NCBI GenBank assembly: GCA_037127255.1
Contig: JBANSL010000003.1
Coordinates: forward strand, 49,880,314 to 49,944,313
DNA from: Persicaria tinctoria
Taxonomy: Eukaryota; Streptophyta; Magnoliopsida; Caryophyllales; Polygonaceae
Length of the DNA stretch: 64,000 nucleotides
Direction: 5' to 3'
The position numbers and the translations under genes were made by a program. Shown here piece after piece: positions 1 to 11,730 of this stretch. Every line of letters starts with the position of its first letter. Positions within the stretch are counted from its first letter, which is position 1. A model generated the notes under the pieces. That model did no database searches and was not told the origin of the DNA. It saw nothing but the letters and a program-made list of their open reading frames with translations.

Positions 1-144
1 ACAGAAACTGGTGTAGATTCCATACTTTTGGCAAATAAACATAAACTACACAGATTCTGTACTATCTTAACACAAATGCATGAAATGTATACAGGAATCG
101 ATATAAAAGTTGCTGTAAAACATGGCAGATTCCGCTCACAACAA
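1..144 (-). repeat. Start of the 3' LTR of element A (partial)
   Basis: Bases 1-144 repeat 7274-7415 almost exactly. Read on the minus strand the LTR begins TGTTGTGAGCGG and runs out of the window. It is the downstream LTR of the minus-strand element. Confidence 0.9.
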
Positions 145-1647
145 ACACCCCATACTTAAGCTTGCTTGTCCTCAAGCAATACTTTTACTTGTCATTCAGG
201 GGAAGAAATTAAAACTCTCAACATCTTAGATTCATTCTCATATAACCCTGCAATCAATTACCATCCTCGAAAAGGTACTAGTGTCACAGATTCATGCACG
301 TGCAAATATGTAAAAGCAACATCTACTCACAAAAGGAGGGTTATGCACAAATATTCATTCGTGACAAAGCATTAATAATCAAGAGGACTTTTAATTTAAG
401 CTCATGAAGGAGTAGATTGGTAAAAGGCTAAAAGGTGGGCAATTTCTGGCAATGTGGTGCTTTTGATCCGGGGAAATGGAGTACTTTCCAAACTTTGAAT
501 TTCATTCCACATTCCTTTTCCATTTGATTCATCACCTTTCATATTGCCTTTTTCAATAATAATGCTTTTACCTCTCTGACCTCAGTACTGCCTTCTCGCG
601 AGTCGCAAATATGGGTGTCATGAATGGCCCCGGATACTTAGTGCTTTGGACTCCTCACAATGTGTCCCATCTCTCCAAACTATTATCTCAGAGAGCAGGG
701 TCAATCTACCTTTATCTCCTGAGGTGATTGGATTTTCTTTCACTCATTAAATTTTCCATATATTTCAAACACTTTCCAGCCAAACTCCAATAATGCTAAT
801 AATCACAACAGCCATATAACATCTCCATAATGTAACATCATTCTCAACATAATCCCCGGATAAGGTAAAGAATGGCAAATATTTAGATCATGTGGAGCAA
901 TATTTGAAATAAGGCATATTATGGCTTTTGTGATGCATAAGCATAGGTAAGGCTAGGATATAACAATGAGCATTATATGGAAATATAAAGTCCTCCATCA
1001 TCTTATCATGCAACATGTCAAAAAGCAACTTCAAATTTTACCTCCTTTCATGGTTTTCAAGAAAATATGCATTTCATTGTAACTTCCCTTTACTAGGCAA
1101 TTTCATGCTATATCTCTAATGAATCCAATTTTGCATCGTCGAGTTCAATAAAGCTTCCATGACATTTATTCAAAAATTTCAAAAATTTCAATGGGGGTCA
1201 TTTTTCTAAAACTTTTGGAAAACATGCATATATGCACATAAATAAATAATGTATTCCAAAATAGCCATGTAGCAATTCTAAGCAATAATGCACAAGTAAT
1301 GTCAAATATGGCAAATATGCATAAAGTAAGCCCTTCCCCCACCCCATACATAAACATTACAGTGTCCCCACTGTATAAAAACAAGGTAAAGGGTAAAGAA
1401 AGAAACTCACAAGACATGTGTGCAGAGCTGCAAAATTTTGGATGGAGCACCTCCTAGTCCGAGTATGACTATAGCTTGATTCTATCCATGGACCTGAAAT
1501 TTAGAAGACATATACCAACAAAACAAAAACAAAAACCAAAAACAATGTTCAAAAACCAAAAACCAAAAACAAAGTCTCAAAAATGTCCTAAAAAGTCTAT
1601 GTACATGCTCTAGATTTTATAGTCGCTAGGCCGACTTTCATTAATGC
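145..1647 (-). other. 3' untranslated region and polypurine tract of element A
   Basis: No credible gene lies here. On the minus strand the segment next to the LTR (about 145-185) reads as a purine-rich GTATGGGGTG tract preceded by CTTGAGGACAAGCAA, the usual arrangement just upstream of the 3' LTR in plant Athila/Tat elements, where plus-strand DNA synthesis is primed. A second G-rich tract (TATGGGGTGGGGGA) lies near 1335-1350 and is also conserved in elements B and C. Confidence 0.6.
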
Positions 1648-4600
1648 TCAAGGTGGCATCTGCAGGGCCCATGTAGCTTGGGCCTCAAATAAGACTCCAT
1701 TCTTGTCCATCAGCTGTAATCCTCCAGAATGGATCTTGTTCACCACGAACGGTCCCATCCGCTTCTTGTTGAACTTGTTAGGGAACCAATGATCCTTTGA
1801 TTTAGAGACATAGAGCTTGTCTCCAACTTCATACTCCTTAAGCTCATCATTGGAAATCCTGCACAATCGCACATACCAAGGCAGACCTCTTCCATGTATA
1901 GATAAATCTTTAATGGAAATAGGAGAAGAAAGATCCATACCTTGGCTCACCTTCGCGGAAACGGAATCGGGCACCACGGTGTTTGGTCGATCTCGACTAG
2001 GGCTCCTCGAGATCGATGAGTCTGCTGGTCCTGGTGGTGGTCTGGCCGAAGAATCAGAAGTCGAGGAAGAACTGATCTTGTCGACCTCGACAAGCGTACT
2101 CGACCTCGACGAGGACTCTGGCTCTGGTGGTGATCTGGTCGAGGAAGACGGATCTGGTGAAGTCTGGCGGTGGTCGACCTCGACAAGGCTACTCGAGGTC
2201 GACGAGGGTTCTCCTCCTGGTTGCTGCATAGTCGAAGAAGGCGGCGTCGAGGAAGATCTGGTCTTGTCGATCTCGACTAGGCTATTCGAGGTCGAGTAGC
2301 CTTCTCCTTCCTGTGGCTTGCTCATCGAGGAGGAAGGCGCTGGGCTCTCCGAGGGGTGGTCGACCTCGACAAGCTTAGTCGAGATCGACGAAGGTTGTCC
2401 GTCTGGTGGAGTCTGTGTCGAGGGAGCAGGCTCTGGGCTCCCCGAGTTTTGGTCGACCTCGATGAGGATGTGGTCGACCTCGAGTAGACCTGGCTTGACC
2501 CCATACTTGGCTCCTTTGTTCTCCTTAAGGATTGCCATGATCTCCTCCACCTGGGCCTCTATGTCCCTGTTTTCCAGTTCCTCAGGGGTCATATTCCTGA
2601 TCGTTGGTTCCCCGCAGGTGATGTAGCCAGCTGAGATAGATTTGACCTCTTCCATGGGACCCGTATGCTGTTTAGTTTTGTTGAAGGAATACTCAATCAC
2701 CTCATCGCTGATGTTGAAAGTGAATACCCCTTTCCGTACGCTTATATTGGCATCCACTGTCGCCAAGAATGGTCTCCCTAGAATAATTGGACAAGCAGGA
2801 TCTTCTTGCATATCAATAATTAAAAAATCAGCAGGAACGAAGAATTTACCTACTTGTACTGGGACATTTTCCACCATGCCTGTTGGAATGACCACCGTGT
2901 TGTTGGCCATATACAGTCTAGCATCCACAGGCTCCAGTGCACCTATCTTAATCTTGGACCAAATCGTTAAAGGCATAATACTGACACTAGCTCCAAGATC
3001 ACATAGGGCATTAATTTTGTATGGGCCAAATCCAATAGTTATAGCAAACTTACCTGGATCCGGCCTCTTTTCCAATATGTCCAGATGGCTGCACTCCTCT
3101 GTGATTTCTGCCATCGATCGCTTTTTGCTCAGAATCTCCTTCAGGAAATTGACATAGGACGGCATTTCATTGAGAGCTTCTGTGAAGGGTATGGTGACAT
3201 TCAGCTTTTGAAGCATCTTGATGAAGCGCTGAAACTTTTTCTCCGCTGGATCCTTTAGAGATTTCGTGGGGAAAGGCAGCTTCTTTTTCGGAGCCAGAAC
3301 AGATGTCGGAGTTGCTGCAGATTTTTCGACCTGAGGCTCCTCGACATCGACTACCCTCTTGTCGAGATCGACCAGTTTTGGTGACGTCGAGTTGCTGGGC
3401 TGTGCAGACGAAGGTTTCTGAAGATTCTCCTCGAGGTCGACAAGTCCTTTGTCGAGGTCGACCACGGCTTTGTCGAGATCGACTACTGTCTTGTCGAGGT
3501 TGACTTGCTGTTCCTCATCCTGCTGCTCCCCGACCTCTGGCTCTCGAAGTTGATGGCCGCTCCTTAGCTCTACGGCAGCGATGTGTCCAGTCTTTCCCTT
3601 AGGATTTGGTTCTGAAGATCCAGGGAGAGCGCCTGACTGTTTGGGGATTGCTGCTGCTAGCTGACCAATCTGTGTATCAACTGATTTCCGCCAGATATCA
3701 ATTTCCCCAAGCCTAGAGTTGACACCTTGCATCTGAGTATAGACGAAGTTGAAAGATTGCCTAGTTTCAGCATGATTCCTCCGCATCTCTTCCAGGACTG
3801 TCTGTATATCATCCTTTTTCTGGTCCCTTTCAGGTTGTCCTGGAGCTCTGTAGGGCGGGGGGTTCCTAGGGACTCCCTGGTTCCATTGTGGTTGCTGAAA
3901 CCGTTGGTCCCCCATGTAGCGATTTGGACCCCCTGCGTAGGCTGCCTCCTCATGATGCTCTGCCATTTTGACTTGTTCTGTGTGTGGGCACTCAGGAGTG
4001 GTGTGCCTTTGCGATCCGCATTCTATGCAAGGCTGGTTGACAGAGAGATATTTGACTTGCTTGATGAGCTTCCTATTCTGGTCTCTGTAGTATTGCTCCC
4101 TCACATCTGGATCGATCTCCTTTGATGGCTCATAGAGGGGCATGGATGGTGCTGGCCTGGCGTATGGGTTCTCTTCATAAGTTACAGTAGACCCATACTT
4201 GTTGTCGTAGGTAGTAAGCTTCTCCAGTACTCCCCATGCGTCACTTGGCGGCATTGTCAGATACTCATAGCGAGTATAATTGTTGATTCTGTCCTTAGTG
4301 ACTTGATCCAGAGAGTTGAAGAAGATCTCCTGAATGATGTAGGGCGGCTGTCCATGAGTAGGGCAAGATCGCAGAAGTTCCTTGTAGCGCTCCCATGCCT
4401 TTGCCAGTGGTTCCCCTTTTTGCTGTTTAAAGGCGGTGATTTTCTGGCGGAGATGTGCTGTTTTGGCAGGTGGGAAGAATTTGTTCAGAAACTCTTGCTC
4501 TACTTGGGCCCAGGTTGTGAGTGATCTTGCTTTCAGCCCTTCCAGCCATTTCAGTGCAGGTCCAGCGAGCGACCAGCGAAAAGATTTCATCTTGACATAT

Positions 4601-5043
4601 TCCAGAGTTGTGCCTTCTGCAAGTGTACGACACATATCATGAAAGTTAGTAATATGTTCAAGAGGACACTCATTAAATCTGCCGTAAAAGGCATTATTTT
4701 TAAGCTCTATAAGAAATTGAGTGCGAATTTCAAAAGAGTTTTCAGGGATTAGAATCGCCGATTCAGGCACGACGAGTGTTGGATGCATGTAATCCTCTGC
4801 AGTGGTTGGGTACTGGGCAAGCTCAGCTTGTGCTTGTTCCCTTGCTGCTCTCTCAGCGGCAAGGGCAGCATTGTTGGTGGCTAGAGCAGCATCCCTGGCG
4901 GCTAGATCCCTGGTAAGCCTCTGTATCAGCTGCTCCTGTGTTTCAGCGGCCGACATGGCTCTTTGTAGTTTAGCTCGGATGTGGAATAGGCGTTCCGGTT
5001 CGTCTAAAGCGTTAAACTCAGGTGTTTGACCAGAACGACGCAT
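1648..5043 (-). CDS. Gag-protease polyprotein with integrase-tail-like C-terminus
   Basis: An intact 1131-aa ORF starts at an ATG about 60 bases after the primer site. Residues ~25-77 are Ala/Glu/Arg-rich and probably coiled coil. Residues ~105-260 match the retrotransposon Gag fold (FRWSLAGPALKWL, FLNKFFPPAKT, ERYKELLRSCP). A CX2CX4HX4C zinc knuckle spans 339-352. A pepsin-type protease lies at ~665-775 with CDLGAS at 681-686, the Athila-lineage variant, and ILGRPFL at 754-760. Two linkers (~516-568 and ~853-990) consist of repeated VDLDK or LVEVD units in a Ser/Pro-rich background. The last ~65 residues (VGDKLYVSK, GPFVVNKIHSGG) resemble the GPF/Y end of plant Ty3 integrases. Reverse transcriptase and the integrase core are absent. 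The product should form virus-like particles but cannot copy DNA itself. Confidence 0.85.
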   Translation of the reverse strand: MRRSGQTPEFNALDEPERLFHIRAKLQRAMSAAETQEQLIQRLTRDLAARDAALATNNAALAAERAAREQAQAELAQYPTTAEDYMHPTLVVPESAILIPENSFEIRTQFLIELKNNAFYGRFNECPLEHITNFHDMCRTLAEGTTLEYVKMKSFRWSLAGPALKWLEGLKARSLTTWAQVEQEFLNKFFPPAKTAHLRQKITAFKQQKGEPLAKAWERYKELLRSCPTHGQPPYIIQEIFFNSLDQVTKDRINNYTRYEYLTMPPSDAWGVLEKLTTYDNKYGSTVTYEENPYARPAPSMPLYEPSKEIDPDVREQYYRDQNRKLIKQVKYLSVNQPCIECGSQRHTTPECPHTEQVKMAEHHEEAAYAGGPNRYMGDQRFQQPQWNQGVPRNPPPYRAPGQPERDQKKDDIQTVLEEMRRNHAETRQSFNFVYTQMQGVNSRLGEIDIWRKSVDTQIGQLAAAIPKQSGALPGSSEPNPKGKTGHIAAVELRSGHQLREPEVGEQQDEEQQVNLDKTVVDLDKAVVDLDKGLVDLEENLQKPSSAQPSNSTSPKLVDLDKRVVDVEEPQVEKSAATPTSVLAPKKKLPFPTKSLKDPAEKKFQRFIKMLQKLNVTIPFTEALNEMPSYVNFLKEILSKKRSMAEITEECSHLDILEKRPDPGKFAITIGFGPYKINALCDLGASVSIMPLTIWSKIKIGALEPVDARLYMANNTVVIPTGMVENVPVQVGKFFVPADFLIIDMQEDPACPIILGRPFLATVDANISVRKGVFTFNISDEVIEYSFNKTKQHTGPMEEVKSISAGYITCGEPTIRNMTPEELENRDIEAQVEEIMAILKENKGAKYGVKPGLLEVDHILIEVDQNSGSPEPAPSTQTPPDGQPSSISTKLVEVDHPSESPAPSSSMSKPQEGEGYSTSNSLVEIDKTRSSSTPPSSTMQQPGGEPSSTSSSLVEVDHRQTSPDPSSSTRSPPEPESSSRSSTLVEVDKISSSSTSDSSARPPPGPADSSISRSPSRDRPNTVVPDSVSAKVSQGMDLSSPISIKDLSIHGRGLPWYVRLCRISNDELKEYEVGDKLYVSKSKDHWFPNKFNKKRMGPFVVNKIHSGGLQLMDKNGVLFEAQATWALQMPP

Positions 5044-5105
5044 ACACCTGCAAACTAACTCAAAGAAACAGTGAGAACTGACTACCTAAGGCGCGATTGA
5101 TTGCC

Positions 5106-5123
5106 TCCCCGGCAACGGCGCCA
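5106..5123 (-). other. Primer binding site, tRNA-Asp (element A)
   Basis: The plus strand reads TCCCCGGCAACGGCGCCA, identical to the 3' end of plant tRNA-Asp including CCA. On the element's strand it is therefore an 18-base perfect complement, three bases downstream of the LTR end. tRNA-Asp priming is typical of the Athila lineage. Confidence 0.92.
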
Positions 5124-5126
5124 ATT

Positions 5127-7415
5127 TGTTGTTGCAGGAGGATGGTCAAGTATAAAATAGAATATGGTTTAGAACGACTCCCCTGTCTCAGCAAATAATT
5201 ACAAGACTTCCTCCCGTTGTAGTAAGAGAAAAGTCAGGATCGAATCCACGAGGAAGCACGTCAGCAGTTCTTAGGTAGCTATCAGATTCTCACAGACACA
5301 GCAGCAGAAAAGCACAGAAACACAAGCAGAAGCAGAAATAAAATAAAAACAAATAATCCCGGCAAGGGCAACTAAAGTAAATAACAAAAGACAGAAATAA
5401 AAGACAAAGCAAAGACGAACGCAAACAGGAACTAAAAGCAAAGCAACAGTCTCATCGATCTCGACAAACTCCTACTCGAGATAGACCACGGCAATCGACA
5501 ACAGCAAGTCGACAATCACAGCAGACAAGAAATCCCGGCAAGGGCAACTCGACCTCGACAAGAGGTACTCGACTTCGACAAAGGAAATAAAGACAGAAAC
5601 TTGAAATCGACGAAAACAGAAGAAAGCTAACTCGACACAGACTAAGACAACTCGAGATCGACAAAGGTGGTACTCGATCTCGACGAAGCCTTCCTCTATC
5701 TCGACAAGAAACAGTAAAAGAAACGAAATTTAAATTGCAATTGCTCGAAACCCAAACTCAGCTTTCCGACAGAAAATTAACTCAATATAATAAAAGACCT
5801 CCAAGGCTAGGGTTTCAACACCACAACGATAACCATGCAAAACAACACATAAAGGCATAAAAGATCATGCTTTCCATCAAATAACTTTCGTTATTAACAA
5901 CTAGGCATATAGAGGCTCTCGCATAAACCCTAATTGTTACTAACCCTTTTTCACATAATTAATCCAAGTTGTATTAAGATTACTTTCGCTTCAATAACAC
6001 AAACAAGGATCACCTTCAACTCTCGCAAAAGAATCATGCTCATAGGGATAGAAGATGAATCACACAAAAGATCTGACCTTTATCGCATCGCCTCACATGG
6101 CCACCGTCGGGCTCACCCCAGCCCCAGAAGTGGGTGGACTACTCACGCCTCATCGCAATCGCAGACATTGATGTAAAAGAAGAAACTTGCATTAAAAACT
6201 AAATTCAAAGCCTTTACAATCCTGGCAATCAACTTTCGCTGTAAGCCAAAACCTTAAAAACCTTAGAACTCCTAACTGTATCTCTGAATGGAACTACTTA
6301 CTTCTCTTCGAAATTGAATATGAACTGGAATTGAATAAAACTGAGCCCCTAGGGCCTTATTTATAGCCTTCATTCCCTAGCTAATCTAGGAAAGAAGATA
6401 AATATCTATATCTAAATTTCTATCTAAATTGCTTTAATGATAGATAAATGTTTAATGGAATTAAATCCATAAGGAAAAAGATAAAACTAATATGGGAAAG
6501 TCTTCATGTCTTGATAGATTCCGCCTTCTATAGATAAAACTTGATAGATCGGATAGAATCCTCGCCTTCGCGACCAAGCAACGTCAACTCTACTCGGACA
6601 AGACAAGTCGAGAAGGTTCTGGAACTGGGCTCTTGTCGTCCTCGAGTAGGGCTCGTCGAGGTCGAGTAAGGTGGCTCGGCTTGACTTGTCGTCTCGGCTA
6701 GATCTGCTCGATGTGGCTCATCTTGGCTCCTGGGTGTTCGTCGATCTCGACCACGCCTAGTCGATCTCGAGTAGGGTGGGTCATTGACTAGGGTTTCTCG
6801 AGTGGATCTCCTCGAAGGGCTCGGACATGGCTTCAGGGTCTTTGTCGATCTCGAGTAAGACTCGTCGAGATCGAGTTGGGTGCTCGGGTTGGCTCTCTCC
6901 GCTGGCAGCGACTGGTCTGGTCCGCGGCAGCGAGCTTCCCTTTCCGCTGCAGCGAGTCTTGTGGTCACCCTCGGGTTCGTCCTCGGCCAATTCTCCTCGT
7001 CGACTCCGGGCATGGCTTTGGGGCTTCGTCGACCTAGACCAGTGCTTGTCTAGGTCGAGTGGAGTTCGGGTTGTCTGGCTCCTCGATCATGGTTTTGTCG
7101 ACCAAGCTGTGCCCGGTCATGCTCGTCTAGCTCGACCAGGGTCACTCGAGATCGAGTAGACCTGGCTTTCAGCCTTGTTCTGATGCTTTGACCTTGGACT
7201 TCTGTAATGGTTTTCCGAGCTTTTCCGACCTTCTGTAGAATTGCTGTAAATGCCTCGATTTCTGCGATTTAAACAGAAACTGGTGTAGATTCCATACTTT
7301 TGGCAAATAAACATAAACTACACAGATTCTGTACTATCTTAACACAAATGCATGAAATGTATACAGAAATCGATATAAAAGTTGCTGTAAAACATGGCAG
7401 ATTCCGCTCACAACA
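5127..7415 (-). repeat. 5' LTR of element A (about 2.29 kb)
   Basis: Bounded by TGTTGTGAGC (minus strand, at 7415) and TGCAACAACA (at 5127), with TG...CA ends. It is dense in TCGA-NN-TCGA palindromes near both ends (5455-5700 and about 6590-7160), holds a TATA box at 6359-6366, and carries a block near 6040-6175 conserved in the LTRs of elements B and C. Confidence 0.88.
6359..6366 (-). promoter_or_regulatory. LTR promoter TATA box (element A)
   Basis: TATAAATA on the minus strand, followed by a CCCTAGGGG-type inverted repeat. The same TATAAATA plus flanking sequence occurs in all related LTRs here (7517, 42908, 47852, 50525), which supports it as the U3 core promoter. Confidence 0.65.
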
Positions 7416-8628
7416 ATTTATTTCCATAAAACAATTTATTTATCCTTTCAAGTTTTAGATATAATTTTAGATAGAGATAGATATCTTCTTTCCTAGAATA
7501 GCTAGGGAATGAAGCCTATAAATAAAGCCCTAGGGGGCTCAGTTTTATTCATTCCAGATCAGATATTCCAAGACACACAATTAGTTAGTTCCGTAGAGAA
7601 GTTTAGGAGTTCTAATGTTTTTAGGGTTTTGGCTTTCTGCGAAAGTTGATTGTCAGGATTGTAAAAGGCTTTGAATATAGTTAGTGCAAGTTTCTTTTTA
7701 TACATCAATGTCTGCAATTGCGATGAGGCGTGAGTAGTCCACCCACTTCTGGAGCTGGGGTGAGCCCGACGGTGGCCATGTGAGGCGATGCGATAAAGGT
7801 CAGATCTTTTTGTGCAATTCATCTTCTATCCTTATGAGCATGATTCTTTTGCGAGAGTTGAAGGTGATCCTTGTTTGTGTTATTGAAGCGAAAGTGATCT
7901 TAATGCAACTTGGATTAATTATGTGAAAAAGGGTTAGTAACAATTAGGGTTTATGCGAAAGCCTCTATATGCCTATTTGTTAATGACGAAAGTCATTTGA
8001 TGGAAAGCATGATCTTTTATGCCTTTATGTGTTTCTTTGCATGGTTATCGTTGTGCTGTTGAAACCCTGGCTTTGGAAGTCTTTTCATATATTGAAGTTT
8101 ATTTCTGTCGAATTTCTAAGTTCTGTCAAAAATCTGCATTTTTATATTTTCTGTTTCTTGTCGACCTAGACGAAGCTTGGTCGAGATCGAGTAGCCCGTG
8201 GTCGATCTCGAGTAGGGGTTTGTCTTAGTCGAGTAAAATTTCTGTCTTTTGTCGATTTCTGGAGTTTCTGTCGATTTGCCCCTTGTCGATCTCGAGGAAC
8301 TGTTGTCGAGATCGAGTACGACTTTGCCTTTGCTTTTCGTTTTTTCTTTGCTTTGTCTTTTCTTGTTTTGCTTGTTCTTTGCTTTTGTTTTAGTTGCCCT
8401 TGCCGGGTTTATTTGTTTCTTTCCTTTCTGTGTTTCTGTCTTTTCTGCTGCTTCTGTGAGAATTTACAGCTACCTAAGAACTGCTGACGTGCTTCCTCGT
8501 GGATTCGATCCTGACTTTCTCTTACTACAACGGGAGGAAGTCGTGTATTTATTTGCTGAGACAGGGAAGTCAGTCTGATCTTTATTTTATATGTATTTCA
8601 ATACTCGACCTACTCCTGCAACAACAAT
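7416..8628 (+). repeat. 3' two-thirds of an A-like LTR, plus strand, interrupted by element A
   Basis: It aligns with the reverse complement of LTR A from the segment upstream of the TATA box through the terminal TGCAACAACA. No primer site follows; instead another LTR begins, so this is a solo LTR or a 3' LTR. Its missing upstream part should lie left of the window, because element A inserted at 7415/7416. It carries TCGA-NN-TCGA motifs at 8159-8320. Confidence 0.75.
7517..7524 (+). promoter_or_regulatory. LTR promoter TATA box
   Basis: TATAAATA followed by AAGCCCTAGGGGGC, equivalent to the element A TATA region on the opposite strand. Confidence 0.6.
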
Positions 8629-9620
8629 ACCTTTTGGACGATTAAAGTGAGGGAGACGCTTGACATTCGTACTCTTTTGCTCATATGTTTTATCGTTTTG
8701 ACCCGGCGCGACCGTGGCGTTTTGTTGTATTTATGATTTCCGCTTTTATTTCTGTTCGAAACGTTTTCGCAATAGTCTAGGACAGGTAAAACCTCCAATG
8801 GGCTTACGACCTTTTCGGGGTTCGCAATCCCCATATTTTAACAACTAAATCTTCCGCTTAAATGAACACAATAATAACTCGTACTCGGTCGTAAGATCCA
8901 AAGCTCACGGGAGAAGATCAAACTTCTCCTATAACGTTCCCCGATAATCTAGTATTCCGAACCTTATTTACCTTCTAAGTAGGTTTATGGAGGTTAATTC
9001 GAGTACTTAAATTTCGGGTCGTTACAAAGTTGGTATCAGAGCCAAGGTTGTTCGACCTGAGTACGCACGAGTTAAAAATTAATTTTCAAAACCCGCCCAC
9101 CGTTTTGGAAATTTTCAAGGATTTCAAAGTGTTTAAAGGGAAAAGATGAAAACCCTTTGGAAAATGGAAATGGTTAGGATATTTATAGACGAGAGATAGG
9201 ATCGACGGGTAGAGACAAGGCGATAGGCATCCTTAGAGATGCAGAAGGGTTCGGGTAGACTGCCTAGCTTTTCCTTACAGACGGGCCTGGAAGACTCCAA
9301 GGGAGCAGCTTCCGCCACACGTCGTTTCAAGCCTGCAAAGAAGGCGAAAGGTCGTGACGCAGCTTCCAGGCCGGCTATAGTCGCAAATCAAAGGATCGAA
9401 CTATAACGAGGAAGAATCCTCCATGGACGGGAGTCGGACTATTGGTGAGATTGTGAAATTGATTGATCGAGTCTGAGTTAGGCTAGGCATAATCGGACTT
9501 GAATTAGAGCGAAGGGCGAGAGCTATCGGCAGGAATGGAGTTGTTGAGGGATTTCAATTAGAAAAGTATAATTGCAAAAGAGGAGAGTCCAGGGGTGTCG
9601 ATGGATGAGAAAGCCATGGG
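8629..9620 (+). mobile_element. Ty3-type LTR 3' end, primer site and 5' leader fragment
   Basis: Sequence up to about 9026 ends in GGGTCGTTACA and is followed at 9031-9044 by TGGTATCAGAGCCA, the initiator-tRNA-Met primer site used by many plant Ty3/gypsy elements (and many Copia elements). About 600 bases of leader follow without an intact gag. It is an old fragment broken at its left by the A-like LTR. Confidence 0.6.
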
Positions 9621-10342
9621 AGGATGAGAAAAGAGGTGGTATAGGGGTGATTTCGGCATTTCAAAGTATTTAACAGAACCCTAACCGTGTATAGTGGTGG
9701 GGGTGGTATTCGGTTAACAGAACCTATGTAAAGGGTGGTTTACTGCAATATTGATTTTAGAGGGTGGTTTTGAGCAATATGGTGCATTTAAGGGGTGGTT
9801 TCCTGCAATTAACCCATTAAATAATGCAATCTTTTCAATTATTGCCTTTTCCATACAATTATTCTTTCTCAATAATCTACTCTACCTATTCTCTATGGCC
9901 CGATAGCAATATGAGTAGTCGCCTTATATGAGTCCTTACAAAAATGAATTAAAAGGAAACATTTTATTTTAATTTCCGTCAACGTATTTTACCCTATATG
10001 AAAGTTTTTTACATCTTAGAGACTTAGGGTATGGTTGGCATGACGCAGTTATAACTTGTTAGCGAGACATGCCAAACATGGCCTTAGGTAGTCATAAGCT
10101 AGTATACAATCATGGATTTCACAACTTTAGATAGAAAGATGCAAGAAAACTAGTCATAGAGAGACGAGTGGAGCTTCATAATGGAAGTTGACGATAGTAC
10201 AATCACAAATTAAGCTATAAACTCACTGGAGAATGAAAGAAACGTACAGATTGATGAGAAAAAGGAGATCGAGGAAGGATCTTATAAGATCATGATAGCC
10301 TGAAAGAAATCTTTAAGGTTCAGTCTTGTTGATATATATATA
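9621..10342. other. Non-coding, no recognisable gene
   Basis: AT-rich unique-looking sequence. A GGGTGGTTT-CTGCAAT phrase recurs at about 9733-9815. A TTGGCATG/CATGCCAA inverted pair at about 10035-10078 hints at a degenerate MITE but is too short to call. Confidence 0.3.
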
Positions 10343-11552
10343 TAGGTAAAGGTTCAAATGAAAATGGGGTTTAAAATGAAAATTTTGCTTAAGGCGAAAA
10401 TCTTGCAAAATGGATCTGATTTGGACGCGGGTTGATTTAAAAAAAAAAAAGGGCCGCACTGGCCCGTACTGGTTCCCTTTTCTTCCTCAGTTCCTCCTCT
10501 GCTATCACTTTCATCGTCCTTCCCTTGATGCACCGCCACTCACACATTCAGATCTGGAGGCGCCACCAGTGAAGCTCGGGGTTCGGGGGGCTGATTTCGC
10601 TGTTAGGGCACCAGGTGAAGAAAAAGGTGAGCAGTTTAGGTCTCTTTCTAACTTCGAATAGTTTGATTCGAGTTGCTAGATGATGATTGTCCTTGAAACC
10701 CCTAACCAGTATCTCTCTCTCAGTTTCTTTTGTTGTTAGATAGGTCATAGGCGGTTATGGCCTCAGCGAAGACATCCGCGAGGTGTAGGGGCTCGTCGGT
10801 GGCTCATTCGCCCTCTGTCGCGGCTCGTCCATTGTGGCTCAATGTCCTCTTCTATACGACGATCAGAGAGCCTACTTAGTACTTGTAGGTATTTATCTCT
10901 TTCCACCACCTTCCTTGAGCGTTCAGTTGCAATTGCTCTTTTTTTTTAAAGCATTAGATTTGGTACTTGTTCGATTTCTTAATCAGGAGCGGAGTTGGTG
11001 CGTTCTAGGTAATGAAGCTCGGTGTTGTATTGCCTTTTGATTTTCGATACTTGATTTATTACTTCTTAGATCTCTGTGTATCTCCGCAACTGATATTTTG
11101 GGAAAAATGGTGAAGATTTTTTTATTTTTTATGCATTTGTATGTTTGGTAGCAATTTGATCTGTGCATTTGTATGTTTGGTAACAATTGCGAAATGCTTG
11201 ATGTTTCAAGGGGTAAAAATAGTATTTTGAAGCTCATCGTCTCTTTTAGGAACTAGGTTTTCTGAAATTTGTAAGCTCTTGATTTCTTCCTTGATTGATT
11301 GATGAATTTGACAGGAAACCGGGTGGGATTTGAAAAATAACAAAAAAACAGCAGAGCATATCACTCGAGGCTCTAAGAATCGTTCGAGAAGTGAACAACC
11401 AGTGAATGATGATGATTGGTGGTGGTTTGGATTGCTGTCAACAATCTGAATTCCTTTTGTTATTGCTGGATAAAGGTACATATATCTTTTGTCCTCTCAC
11501 TTCTGAGTATTGATTCTATTTCCATGCTCGCTTAACCACAAGAACAATTTTT

Positions 11553-11730
11553 TTGATCCTAAAAGCTTTTACGGGAGCCTTAGCTTTCTACATAATCTCA
11601 TGTTTAAAGAGTCTCTCTGTGTGGGATGCAAAGGGGATCATCACAGCTTTGATACTGCACATTGCGTTCTCTGGGCCTCTTTATTACTATCTGCACAAAA
11701 AGCTTATGGGGAATTCCTTTCTAAATAAAA
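11553..11730 (+). pseudogene. Possible captured exon, hydrophobic, unidentified
   Basis: A reading frame of ~60 residues has a natural-looking membrane-segment composition (AFTGALAFYIISCL, then GIITALILHIAFSGPLYYYLHK) unlike its AT-rich surroundings. I do not recognise the family. It may be an exon fragment carried by the TIR element, or chance. Confidence 0.25.

Larger units (their letters stand above)
1..7415 (-). mobile_element. Non-autonomous Athila-like LTR retrotransposon (element A), left LTR cut by window edge
   Basis: The element is read on the minus strand: 5' LTR at 5127-7415, tRNA-Asp primer site at 5106-5123, a gag-protease ORF at 1648-5043, a long 3' untranslated stretch, and the first 144 bases of the 3' LTR at 1-144. 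The 144 shared LTR bases show only one clear mismatch (near base 94), so insertion is recent. No reverse transcriptase, RNase H or catalytic integrase is encoded between the LTRs, so the element would need a partner's enzymes, as BARE-2 or TR-GAG elements do. It lies inside a related plus-strand LTR, so it is the younger insertion. The left end and target duplication are outside the window. Confidence 0.88.

Noticed and set aside
1817..4642. Plus-strand ORFs opposite the element A gag (for example 1817-2299, 2642-3157, 3727-4125)
   Set aside because: Shadows of the minus-strand gag ORF with no domain of their own.
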